Shown here in pieces: positions 24,228-33,144 of a stretch of 64,000 nt of DNA (position 1 is the first letter of the stretch; every line of letters starts with the position of its first letter). Under the pieces are notes generated by a model. It ran no database searches. It had not been told where the DNA came from and saw only the letters and a program-made list of their open reading frames with translations. This DNA comes from JANXLS01 sp037129555 (lineage in GTDB: Bacteria > Planctomycetota > SZUA-567 > H5-PLA8), in contig JBAXUS010000003.1 in the NCBI GenBank assembly GCA_037129555.1, forward strand, positions 1 to 64,000, written 5' to 3'. Made by a program: the position numbers and the translations under genes.

Positions 24228-27200
24228 TGCGCGAAATCCGATATGTGCGTCCGCGCGGTGTGGCCATTTTGATGGTCATCGCGGTGCTGGCTGCGCTGCT
24301 GGCCATTGTGACGCCGTTTGTGTTTTCGATGCTGCAGCACGGTAAATCAGCGCGCAACGACGCCAGCCAACAGATCGCCCGAGAAGGCTCGGAAGCCTCG
24401 ATTCAACACGCGCTCGCCGACCGGCAGCGCAAGGACCTCGCGTTTTTTGGGACGCACAACGCTTCTGAACTCAACGTGGATCTTCCGCCTGAAGTCACGA
24501 CGCCGAAAGACTTGCTCGTTGACATGGGCATCACGATTTCGGACGACATGATTTCGAAGTACAAACTCGATACGAATTTTCAGAATCCGCGCGGGATGAT
24601 GTGGTCGGCGAAGATGGAGGACGAGCAGGGCAAGATTAATGTGAACTCGGCTCCGCCTGCTTTGATCGGGAATTTGCTTGCGTCGGCGCTGTTGACCGAG
24701 AGCGTGCAAAAAGGCGAGACGTCGCTTTCGGTGGATGATGCCAGCGAATTCAATCCGACCGGTGGCATCATTTGCATGAATGGCGAGCGCGCGCCACTGC
24801 ATTATTCGAGCGCCAGCCGGGGCAGTATTCAGCTGGATCAAGCACTCGAATTTTCGCATGGCGTTGGGACGCTGATTTTTGATGGACGAGGGCGCTTGAT
24901 CAGCAATGGTACGATGCCCAGTGGCCCGGCGTTCGCGCCATACCGATCGAATTTTGAAATCAAGACAGCTCCAGGATTGACGGCTGAAAACGCGTTGCCC
25001 CCGGAGGATTTTGCGCGGATCGAACGGCATATCACGGTCGAAAACGGGATGGGCAATCCGACGTGGGGACACGGCGAGCGGATCGGCGACGCGAGTCTGT
25101 CGGGCGACATGTCCGGCGTGGGATTGAAGAACGGCCAGGGCTACAGTCCCGGCACGCTCGTCCGCATCGTGACCAACGGTAACGCGACGGGTTTTGGCCG
25201 CGTCCTCTCCATTAAAATGAAAGAGGACGGCAGCGCGAATGTTGAATTCGAGCAACCGATTGGCGGCGGTGGCGACGAAACGACTGTCGGCGGGACGTAT
25301 GTTGAACCGCAGATGAAACATCCGGTGAACATTAATACGGCATCGGACGAAGTGCTGGCGGCGGTGTTCACCGGCGTCTGCGCGCGGGGCAGCAAGACGG
25401 CGGTGCCGAAGAGTATCGCCATCGCGCTGGTTGATTATTTGCGCGGGCGGACGCCGGGACTGGGGACGGGCGGACGGCGTGTGTTTACGACGGCGGAGGA
25501 TATTCGCAAAGCGATTTACCGCGCGTTTGAGGCCGGGATTATTACGCTGCCGATGCGCGACGCGCTGGCGATCAACGCGACGGAGCCGAACAGTTCGCGG
25601 TTGAGTTTGTGCACGGTTCCGTTCATTTGTCATTCGCACGGCAGCTACACGATTGAAGGGTCAGGCGTGGCGAATGCGGACACGGGGATGCAGTTGGCGC
25701 GGCACACGGTCCGGGAATTGGTCACGGTTCCGACGCCGTTGCCGGGGCGATACCGCATCAATTGGCAGGCTGGATTCCAGACGCTGATCGATCAAGGTAT
25801 GTCGTCCCGAGTCGCCACGTTTCCGGAAGTGTTGGGCACTCATCGTTTCCGGAAGGGCGCTCCGCTAGACCGCTTTCCGCGTGTGGATACCGGGAATGTG
25901 CGGTTGACTGTGGGTGAAAGCGGCTCGCTCAAGGGGCGCTCCAGTGTCACCGACGAATATCTCAATCATTGCGACGATGAAACGGATTCACGCTTCAAGC
26001 AAGAAGGTTATGACATCAGTAAAGGTTCGGCGTTCGTGCTGGATCCGGTGCAGGCCACCGGTGCGCGCGGAAATGGTTTTCGCGGAGTCGCGACGCCGGC
26101 CACGTCGTGCGAATTGTGGTTCCGTCCGAAAGGTGGCGGGCAGTGCACGTTCTATGATGAAGGCTTGGCGGACGACCGTAACCGCGTCAATTTTTCGTAC
26201 GATCCCAGCGAAGGCGGGCTTGTGATCCGCATTTGGGATTCGACGTTGCCGAGCGATAAATTCAAACACGTGGTCGAATTCGTTTATCCGATCACGTTGA
26301 ATTCGGGCGACTGGTACCACGTCGCCGGATCGTGGAAGACGAGTCATCCGGGCGGGCAGGAAATCCGCGTCGATGCGCAGCCGTTTCCGCAAAACAATCC
26401 GAAGTTGCTGCAATTCAAACCGGGTGGCCGGCTTGGTGATGATCTGGGATTGACGAGCGATCCGAGCGACACGATTTCGTTATCCGATGGTGACGGAAAA
26501 GATTTTCCGAAGGCTGGGGCGTTGAAGATCGGTGAAGAAATTATTGAGTATACGTCGAACAGCGGCGGGTCGTTCTCGGGGTTGTACCGTGGCGCGCGCA
26601 TGAGTGCGGTGATTAAACACAAAGCGGGCGAATGGGTCGTGCCGTTTGGTTTCGTCAACAATACGTCCCAGGATTTGGTTGTTGGAAATGCGAAACTGGT
26701 TGAGGATTTTCCATCCGTCGGCAAGACACACACAAAAGTTCAATTCGCTCCGAACGCGAAGCCGAATTTTGTTTTGGATACGGCAGTGGATAAAATCCCG
26801 GTTGAAGACGCGAGCGATTTTCCGCCATCGGGATTTGTGACGTGCGCGGGTGAGTGTATTTTTTACGGATCAAAAAAGAAGGGTGCGAATGGCACGTGGG
26901 AATTGAATAAATTGCAACGCGCTGAGAGTAGCGCAGGCCAAACCGCGCCTGCGCGCAATCTGCACAACGGCCAAGGTATTTCGCTGTGCAGCGTCGCGAT
27001 TTCGAACAGCAACGACTATGACATTCCCGGCATCATCCAGCTTGATGACGAAAACAATCCGAAGAAAGTTGAATGGGTGTATTACGCGGACAAGCGCGAC
27101 ATGAATGGAAAGCATTTTTTGGTCGCTCAATTGGCGCATGGCACACCCGGCACGATTCAAAATGGGAATCCTGAAATTCCGAAAACCAACCAGCCCAATG

Positions 27201-28885
27201 TCCACATTTATCAATTTCGACACGTCTTCGGCATCGGGGATTATTTGTATTTAGGCGTGGCGAAAGGTACGACCAGTTCACACGCCAAATCGGCGAAAGT
27301 GATTCCGGTCATTCGCATGAGCGCGGCGCATTGTGGCGGCTGGGATCCTTCTGCTGTCGGTGATCCCAACGCGGTCCCTGTGGCGGGTTCCAATCCCGCA
27401 GCTGCTGCGAATACCGATATAAAACTGATTCATGATTCTCCCTATGGAGCGGACGGTGTCAGCGAAGTTTCGATTGTCGAGCAAGGCAAACAGGATGGCG
27501 ATTTGCGCTGGGTCAAGCAAGCGTATATGCATCAGTATTCGAACTCAAACGGTCAGCCGTGCCCGCAATTGCGATTCACAGGTTGGAGTTTTGATTTTTA
27601 CGTCGGCTTGAACGATTTTGTCTCGCGGCGTTATCCGTCCAACACGACGCGCTTTTTGCGTTGGCCGACGGGCGAATTGCCGGATGCGGTCAACGCCAAA
27701 CGCAATGTGTGTCAGGACCGGAATGGTGACGGTAAAGTCAACGGGGATGTGGACGAAATTCGCGTGAACACGTTCAACTCGATTGGCGGACGCATCGCGA
27801 TGACGTTGGAAGCTGAACCGCTTGATGCCAGTGCGACTGAAATTCTGGTTGAAAACTACGACGCGTGGGCTGCGCCGGGTGCGCGTGGGCAAAATGTTGG
27901 AGGCGGCGGACAATCGAATCCGTTGAACTGGCCGACCAATGGAAGCTTGGCGCGCATTGAAGATGAGTTGATTTACTTCACGACCGTGAGTTCCGCGCAA
28001 CTGACGTATTACGCGGACACCTATCCGCCTTTGAAGGACAAGCCGCCGGAGAGAAATAAAGCTGACCGACGCTGGATCAATCCCTGCACGACCGTTCACG
28101 AACTGCATCCGAACATCGTCACGAAAACGGTCTCGAAATTGACCAACGTAAAACGCGGTGTTTTGAATACGAAAGCGAGCGAGCATCCTGTCGGCGCACA
28201 GATCATGGTGCTCGATGCGATGGCGGTGAGCCATTTGTCCGGATCATACGGCGCGATGGCGGACTCGTTTAGCGTCGCGGATGCTCACGGATTTCCGAAA
28301 GAAGGATACGCGTTGATTAATGATGAAGTCGTGTCGTGGAAAAAGATGAACGGGACGTCGTTCACCGGTACGCAATATTTCCGGGGGCGGTTTGGGACGT
28401 CGGCGAGTGATCATGAGAAGGATGATATTGTGCGCTGCCTGCCGTTCCGGTATTGGGATCGGAATGCGTCGGGGTACGATGGGGATGGATTGGCGTTTAT
28501 TCAATCCGGGTATCGCGCTGCGAGTGGGAAATGGTTTGGCTACGAATTGAATTTGATGGGCACGGAGGAGTTGCCGCAGGTTCCAAACGGGGTCAGTCCG
28601 CATGTGCTGGTGCGTTTTGATGGTAAGCCGGGATGGGACGCGGATGTCACGAATCGCGAGGGCGGGTTGTTTGAATTCACGGGCAAACGCGTGATGCGAT
28701 TCTCGGGGACTCAGGGCATCAAAGCGGATCAGATGGAAGTGCGCGTGATGTGGAAGTACATGCCCAGCGCGTTTAATAAGGGCAATGGAATGGATTGGAA
28801 ACGCACGTTCTCGATTGAAAAAATGCGCGCGCGGTATGAGTCGCCGTTGATCATGCGGCGGTTGGATGAGGTGGAGAAACGGTGA
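24224..28885 (+). CDS. Giant GspK-like pseudopilin with LamG and repeated beta modules
   Basis: This 1,553-residue protein begins like GspK: RGVAILMVIAVLAALLAIV with no Glu at mature position 5, as usual for K. The motifs GKINVNSAPPALIGNLL (136-152) and PVNINTASDEVLAAV (367-381) are the paired SAM-like segments of the family. GspK is normally about 300-350 residues. The excess comprises a LamG-like domain (about 625-720) and about five copies of a module of the type 'sv.da..FP..G.i.i.dE.i.Y....g..f....RG...t...H..G..v'. The copies lie near 165-221, 749-808, 849-922, 1196-1330 and 1346-1404. GspK caps the pseudopilus tip with I and J, so a large exposed tip structure is inferred. Confidence 0.82.
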   Translation: MMREIRYVRPRGVAILMVIAVLAALLAIVTPFVFSMLQHGKSARNDASQQIAREGSEASIQHALADRQRKDLAFFGTHNASELNVDLPPEVTTPKDLLVDMGITISDDMISKYKLDTNFQNPRGMMWSAKMEDEQGKINVNSAPPALIGNLLASALLTESVQKGETSLSVDDASEFNPTGGIICMNGERAPLHYSSASRGSIQLDQALEFSHGVGTLIFDGRGRLISNGTMPSGPAFAPYRSNFEIKTAPGLTAENALPPEDFARIERHITVENGMGNPTWGHGERIGDASLSGDMSGVGLKNGQGYSPGTLVRIVTNGNATGFGRVLSIKMKEDGSANVEFEQPIGGGGDETTVGGTYVEPQMKHPVNINTASDEVLAAVFTGVCARGSKTAVPKSIAIALVDYLRGRTPGLGTGGRRVFTTAEDIRKAIYRAFEAGIITLPMRDALAINATEPNSSRLSLCTVPFICHSHGSYTIEGSGVANADTGMQLARHTVRELVTVPTPLPGRYRINWQAGFQTLIDQGMSSRVATFPEVLGTHRFRKGAPLDRFPRVDTGNVRLTVGESGSLKGRSSVTDEYLNHCDDETDSRFKQEGYDISKGSAFVLDPVQATGARGNGFRGVATPATSCELWFRPKGGGQCTFYDEGLADDRNRVNFSYDPSEGGLVIRIWDSTLPSDKFKHVVEFVYPITLNSGDWYHVAGSWKTSHPGGQEIRVDAQPFPQNNPKLLQFKPGGRLGDDLGLTSDPSDTISLSDGDGKDFPKAGALKIGEEIIEYTSNSGGSFSGLYRGARMSAVIKHKAGEWVVPFGFVNNTSQDLVVGNAKLVEDFPSVGKTHTKVQFAPNAKPNFVLDTAVDKIPVEDASDFPPSGFVTCAGECIFYGSKKKGANGTWELNKLQRAESSAGQTAPARNLHNGQGISLCSVAISNSNDYDIPGIIQLDDENNPKKVEWVYYADKRDMNGKHFLVAQLAHGTPGTIQNGNPEIPKTNQPNVHIYQFRHVFGIGDYLYLGVAKGTTSSHAKSAKVIPVIRMSAAHCGGWDPSAVGDPNAVPVAGSNPAAAANTDIKLIHDSPYGADGVSEVSIVEQGKQDGDLRWVKQAYMHQYSNSNGQPCPQLRFTGWSFDFYVGLNDFVSRRYPSNTTRFLRWPTGELPDAVNAKRNVCQDRNGDGKVNGDVDEIRVNTFNSIGGRIAMTLEAEPLDASATEILVENYDAWAAPGARGQNVGGGGQSNPLNWPTNGSLARIEDELIYFTTVSSAQLTYYADTYPPLKDKPPERNKADRRWINPCTTVHELHPNIVTKTVSKLTNVKRGVLNTKASEHPVGAQIMVLDAMAVSHLSGSYGAMADSFSVADAHGFPKEGYALINDEVVSWKKMNGTSFTGTQYFRGRFGTSASDHEKDDIVRCLPFRYWDRNASGYDGDGLAFIQSGYRAASGKWFGYELNLMGTEELPQVPNGVSPHVLVRFDGKPGWDADVTNREGGLFEFTGKRVMRFSGTQGIKADQMEVRVMWKYMPSAFNKGNGMDWKRTFSIEKMRARYESPLIMRRLDEVEKR

Positions 28886-29226
28886 GTGAGCATTTGTCTC
28901 TCGCAAAGGCGCAAAGACGCAAAGAAAAGCAAACGAGAGGGAGTGAAGAGGGATTGGATCCTACCTTGGGTGCACGATGTGAATGTGTGGGAATGGGAGT
29001 GTCGCCGCTGACGCGGCTAGGACGCTTCGGTCTCGGATCCGTGGCCTTGTTCGCTTCGCTCACTACGACCACGGCTACTTGAACTTGCCGCCACTCCGTG
29101 GCTTAGGATAGGAAAATGTGGTTCGAGACACTACAGGTAGTGGTTGGACGCATCGGGACGCCGTGCACATGTGCATGTTTGGGAACGTGAATTCGATTTA
29201 GAGACTTGAAAGCAGACGCTTTGTTG
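28886..29226. repeat. Repeat-rich gap inside the pseudopilin cluster
   Basis: This 340-base gap has no convincing gene. It contains TCTCGCAAAGGCGCAAAGACGC (28897-28918), a phrase I know from intergenic repeats in many genomes. A second segment near 29038-29080 has GTGGCC and GACCAC flanking TTCGCTTCGCTCACTAC, another repeat-like hairpin. A third phrase, CTTGCCGCCACTCCGTGGC (29083-29101), echoes the GGAGTGGCGGCA wording at 1207-1219. The gap separates the K-like from the J-like gene; all other pseudopilin genes are contiguous. Confidence 0.55.
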
Positions 29227-30450
29227 ATGCCGTTGATGACCACTTACTCGTTGAAGCAACCGCGCAACGTCCGCACCGGGCTTTCGTTGATCGAAGTCGT
29301 GGTGTCGCTTGGCATTTTTGTGATGCTGGCGGCGTTCATGTTTTTGGCGGTGAAGGAAGTGGTGGGGTCGTGGAAAGTGAGTGAGCGGCGGCGGGCATTG
29401 TATGAAAAAGCAGCCGGCGTCGTGGATATTCTGGCTGACGATATTCGCGTTGCGGCGACGCTTGAACCGGTCGGCGCGACGGACGTGAAATGCAAGTTCA
29501 TCAGCGATTTTACGGGCGATTCGGCGAATCCGAAGCAGCAGCGGCTGATGTTTGTTCGCACATTTGAAGCGGGGCCTGAACGCGCGATGGTTGGCAACGC
29601 GGGCGGCGGTCGAGCGAACAGCGCTGTCTTCCGTGCACCCGGCGACACCAGCGACCCGCAAAACGACGGGCCGATGGCTCCTGGCAACGCCAGCTACGAC
29701 GGCTTGAAAACCGGAGATTTCAAAGCGCTCGGCGGCATGGCGATGATCGCTTATTTTGTGAAAGACAAGACTCTATATCGAGGGATCAAGGCGCCGGTGG
29801 AAGGGCCGCTCACGGCGATCGCCACGCCCGGCGCGTCGCAGGCCATCGCTACGGACGTGCTGTATTTGGGTTTCGATTACTGGGGCCAGGACACGCAGGA
29901 TTGGGACGATCCGCCTGCGCGTGATGTCACGAAGAACACGGGCCCGCACCGGATTTGGGATTCGACGCGCGGCATCACGGCGACGCCGTTGAACCACTTT
30001 TTTCTGCACCGCCCGGGTTCGCTCGACGATTCTGCCGACGATGTTTTTCCGCGTAAAGTCCGGGTGACGGTGGTCGTCGATTCGCCGATGCCGCGCTGCG
30101 TTCACACGAGGTTGCTGGATAATATTGGTGATGGCGATACGACGATTGACGTCGATGATGTGCGCGGATTTGCGGATGGCGACGACGAGGATTCGTATCT
30201 GTTGATCGACGATGAGTGGATGCACTTTACGAAGCGGGAGGATGGGGTTTTTCATGTCGATAAACGCGGCGCCCGCAACACCCCTCCGCGCGAACACAAA
30301 CGCGGCGCTACGGTTCGGACAGGCAAGGTCTTTCAACGCGTCGTTTTCATTCCAAACTGGCGCGAGGATTTTATGAGCGACGAGGACTATCAAGCGAAAA
30401 AAGACGCTCAGACGATCCAGCCCAAACGTATTTTGAAGCCCGTGAAGTGA
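29227..30450 (+). CDS. GspJ-like pseudopilin with one beta module
   Basis: This 407-residue prepilin has a leader ending at G18, then LSLIEVVVSLGIFVMLAAFM with Glu at mature position 5. The helix continues into VVGSWKVSERRRALYEKAAGVVDILADDIRVA, the GspJ pattern. GspJ is usually about 200 residues. The extra C-terminal part (30112-30330) contains a module of the same kind as in the giant K-like protein: DTTIDVDDVRGF, YLLIDDEWMHFTK, VDKRGARNT and HKRGATV. The start is uncertain: TTG 29206, ATG 29227 and ATG 29236 are in frame without a clear ribosome binding site. Its stop overlaps a possible GTG start of the next gene. Confidence 0.8.
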   Translation: MPLMTTYSLKQPRNVRTGLSLIEVVVSLGIFVMLAAFMFLAVKEVVGSWKVSERRRALYEKAAGVVDILADDIRVAATLEPVGATDVKCKFISDFTGDSANPKQQRLMFVRTFEAGPERAMVGNAGGGRANSAVFRAPGDTSDPQNDGPMAPGNASYDGLKTGDFKALGGMAMIAYFVKDKTLYRGIKAPVEGPLTAIATPGASQAIATDVLYLGFDYWGQDTQDWDDPPARDVTKNTGPHRIWDSTRGITATPLNHFFLHRPGSLDDSADDVFPRKVRVTVVVDSPMPRCVHTRLLDNIGDGDTTIDVDDVRGFADGDDEDSYLLIDDEWMHFTKREDGVFHVDKRGARNTPPREHKRGATVRTGKVFQRVVFIPNWREDFMSDEDYQAKKDAQTIQPKRILKPVK

Positions 30451-30473
30451 GCGAACCAGGAGCAACTGCTCGA

Positions 30474-30896
30474 ATGAAAGTGGTAACGGCACGACCCGCG
30501 CGCGGCATGACGCTCATTGAGTTGCTGATTTCGATCGGCATTCTGATGGGCGGCATGGTTTGCATCTTTGCGTTTCTGCTCTCGGGAACGAGCAGCCACC
30601 GGCGCGCGATCAAGGAGACGGAGGCGACGATGATCGCGGCGTCGGCCATGGCCGATCTGCGTGGCGATTTCGCGGCGGGCACGATTCCGCGCAGTGACGG
30701 GACGACGTATATGGAAGTGAAAAACAAACCGGGATACACGTTGAATCGGGTCATTCTGTGCGTCGATCCCATCAAAGCCGAGAAGCGCGAATTCTTTGTT
30801 CGCATCCGAGTGCGCTGGTCCGAAAAAGGCGACAATCAATTCATCGAATTCAGTTCGGTGATGTGCAGCGGTAAACCGAAAGTGCTTGAACCGTAA
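30474..30896 (+). CDS. GspI-like minor pseudopilin
   Basis: The 140-residue prepilin has leader MKVVTARPARG followed by MTLIELLISIGILMGGMVCI with Glu at mature position 5. AGGAG at 30458-30462, 11 bases upstream, supports the ATG at 30474 over a GTG at 30447. The short soluble domain (AMADLRGDFAAG, FFVRIRVRWSEKG) fits GspI or PilV-type minor pseudopilins, which join J and K at the tip. It is the last gene of the cluster and faces the FHA protein gene, 12 bases away, with no visible terminator between them. Confidence 0.75.
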   Translation: MKVVTARPARGMTLIELLISIGILMGGMVCIFAFLLSGTSSHRRAIKETEATMIAASAMADLRGDFAAGTIPRSDGTTYMEVKNKPGYTLNRVILCVDPIKAEKREFFVRIRVRWSEKGDNQFIEFSSVMCSGKPKVLEP

Positions 30897-30908
30897 ACGG
30901 TCGATTCG

Positions 30909-33011
30909 TTATTCCTGGGAGCGTAAGACGACGTTGTCCAACGCGCAGGCGCATTGGCGGGCGCGGAAGGTGATCGTGCCTTTTAGTTTGGCGATGCCGG
31001 GAATGGACAGCGTTCCGGCGGGCTTGCCGTCGAGTGACAACGCGACCGTGTCGCTGTCAATGGCGAGGTCCACACGGGCTTTGTCGCGCGTCCATTTGAT
31101 CGCCGGGATTTTGGCGTTGGATTTGTCTTGAAGCGTGACCTCTGTCGCGTTGAAGGAGAGCACCACCGCTTGTTTTTCGCTGCCCAATTCGCAGATAAAA
31201 AACCATCCGGCCGAGGGTTTTCGGATTTCGAATTCAAAGCTGACGCGGGCGGTTTCGAGCGGGAATTCTCCGCCGATGCTCGTGGGCTTCAATGCTGTTT
31301 CGCCGCCGTCAGCGCTTTCCAAAACATACTTTCCGTCCTGGCTGAGCCAGCTGCCGGAGAGCGCTTCCCAGTCGAGTTGCTGCCGCCAGTTTTTGAAATC
31401 GTAGAGATGCAGATTTTTCGAATTCGTGAGCAGGCCGGCGAGCGTGGTGGCGAGAGGCGTGTCGCCCGGGCGTTTCAAGGCTGCCTGCGACGCTTTGCGC
31501 GCGTCGTCCTGCCGTCCCAGCACGCTCCAGAGGCAAGCGAGTTCGGCGTAGTGGTCGGACAATTCCAGCGGGTCGAGAAAACTGATGATCTCTTTGGTGT
31601 CGAGATTTTTCAGGCTCACCGGCATTTCGATCTGGCCTTTTCCGACGCGCATTTGCGCTTGGAGACCGTTCACGCGTTGCAGCGAACCGTCGATTTTTTT
31701 AGCGGCGTAGGACATCAGAATGAGCTCGCCGGTGGCGGCCCGCTTCGCGCGTTCGGATTCGACTTTTTCAAGGAAGCCCATCGTGACGATCAGTTGAAAT
31801 TGCAGCGTGTCGATGTCGCCGGCCCAGCGCGTTCCGGTCAATTCGCCCATGACGCTTTCGACGGCTGTGCGCGCTTGCGCCAGTTGCCCGCGCGCGACGG
31901 CGTCGAGCGCTTTAGCTTTCGCGGTGGCGGCGGCTTGAGCGGTGAGTTCGTCGATGCGTTCGAGCATCTCGCGCGCTTTTTTTCCATACGGCCCGTTAAG
32001 GTCGTTCGAAATCAGGTTGGTGCAACGCTGCGCGACGAGGTGAAAATGGCGGGCGATCATGGCGGAGCGCGCTTGGTCGAGCGAGAGATCGAGCGCGGCG
32101 TTCGCGACTTTCGTGGTGTCGTCCAATTCGATTCGCGCGCGACGGACGCGGTCATCGTTTTCAAGACCTGCCGGGACGGACGCGAGGAACGATTGCAGCG
32201 CGGCTTTTGCTCCCAGCAAATTGCCTCCGCCCAGCGCACGGTCGCGCGCGGCTAGCGCGGATTTCAGTTGGTCGTCCAACGTGACGCGCGGCGTTTCGGG
32301 TTTGGTTTCGACGGACTTGGGAGGCTCGGGCACTGGATCGCGTTTGGGCGGAACGGGATCGGCGATCACGACGCGCTCGGGTTCTTTTTGAGGCGCGGTG
32401 GCTTTTGCGACGGTCGGAGTTCGGGGCGCAGTGGGCGCAGGCGTCGGGGCGGGTTGAGCTTGCCAGATGATAATCCCGGCCACAGTGGCGACGAGGCCAA
32501 TCAGCACCACGACCGATACGGTCGATTCAGTCCCAACAGGCATCGACTTTCGAGCGGGCCGGACGATTTTGGCAGGAGGCGTGTTCGGACGAATCGCGGC
32601 TGCGACGGCGGCGGGCGACACGTTTTTGGTCGGAGTTTCCGGAAGAAAATCGTCCGGTATGATTGCGTGGACGTCGCTGGAAACAGCAGTGAGCAAAACC
32701 TTCGTTTGCTTCAATTTTTCGGGCGAATCGTTTTCGCAATAAATGATCGTGGTCGCGCCGATGGAGATGCGGTCGTTGTGTTTCAGGTCGTGCTTGGTGA
32801 TCCGGTTGCCGTTGACGAAAACACCGTTGGCGCTGTTCAAATCTTCGACCGTGGCCTGCCCGCGCGCATACTGGACGGTGCAGTGCATGCGCGACGCTTT
32901 TTCTTCGGCGAGGTGGATCGAATTGTTGACGTGCCGTCCGATGGAATGGGTGCGTTCCAATTCATATTCGCGGACAGCCAGATTCGGGCCGATGACGATC
33001 AACGTGGGCAT
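30909..33011 (-). CDS. FHA-domain membrane protein with ConA-like C-terminal domain
   Basis: This 700-residue protein has a canonical FHA domain at residues 1-95 with all four signature residues: G25-R26, S40, H43 and N62 (DLNSANGVFVNG). Such domains bind phosphothreonine on kinase targets. A linker is followed by one membrane helix (about 165-184), a Pro/Thr-rich stretch, a helical region of about 300 residues with TPR-like character (270-560), and a C-terminal jelly-roll domain (560-700, with VSFEFEIRKPSAGWFF). The ATG at 33011 is used because it starts the FHA strand. Placed next to the pseudopilin cluster, it may couple kinase signalling to the envelope; that is inference. Confidence 0.85.
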   Translation of the reverse strand: MPTLIVIGPNLAVREYELERTHSIGRHVNNSIHLAEEKASRMHCTVQYARGQATVEDLNSANGVFVNGNRITKHDLKHNDRISIGATTIIYCENDSPEKLKQTKVLLTAVSSDVHAIIPDDFLPETPTKNVSPAAVAAAIRPNTPPAKIVRPARKSMPVGTESTVSVVVLIGLVATVAGIIIWQAQPAPTPAPTAPRTPTVAKATAPQKEPERVVIADPVPPKRDPVPEPPKSVETKPETPRVTLDDQLKSALAARDRALGGGNLLGAKAALQSFLASVPAGLENDDRVRRARIELDDTTKVANAALDLSLDQARSAMIARHFHLVAQRCTNLISNDLNGPYGKKAREMLERIDELTAQAAATAKAKALDAVARGQLAQARTAVESVMGELTGTRWAGDIDTLQFQLIVTMGFLEKVESERAKRAATGELILMSYAAKKIDGSLQRVNGLQAQMRVGKGQIEMPVSLKNLDTKEIISFLDPLELSDHYAELACLWSVLGRQDDARKASQAALKRPGDTPLATTLAGLLTNSKNLHLYDFKNWRQQLDWEALSGSWLSQDGKYVLESADGGETALKPTSIGGEFPLETARVSFEFEIRKPSAGWFFICELGSEKQAVVLSFNATEVTLQDKSNAKIPAIKWTRDKARVDLAIDSDTVALSLDGKPAGTLSIPGIAKLKGTITFRARQCACALDNVVLRSQE

Positions 33012-33087
33012 GACTTTTTTCCGGAGCCTTTTTGGAGCATTCGTCGGGCGATTCAATCGACTTCATTTTAAAAGATGCGAAACAAAA

Positions 33088-33119
33088 AAGCCGCACCCTT
33101 TTTTGTTCAGGCACGGCTT
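33088..33119 (-). terminator. Terminator after the DUF4912 gene
   Basis: On the minus strand AAGCCG and CGGCTT form the base of a stem (33119-33114 and 33093-33088) with a small internal loop, directly followed by TTTTTTG. It lies 26 bases beyond the stop of the DUF4912 gene and separates it from the FHA gene. Confidence 0.65.
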
Positions 33120-33144
33120 ATTTTGAGGGCTTGTAAACGTGCTT

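Noticed and set aside
28882..29082. Possible 66-codon gene between the K- and J-like pseudopilins
   Set aside because: It is built from intergenic repeat wording (CGCAAAGGCGCAAAGACGC and a GTGGCC hairpin) and has no protein-like features.
31128..32255. Plus-strand open frame opposite the FHA gene
   Set aside because: Shadow of the FHA protein's helical region; the FHA frame has clear domains and this one does not.
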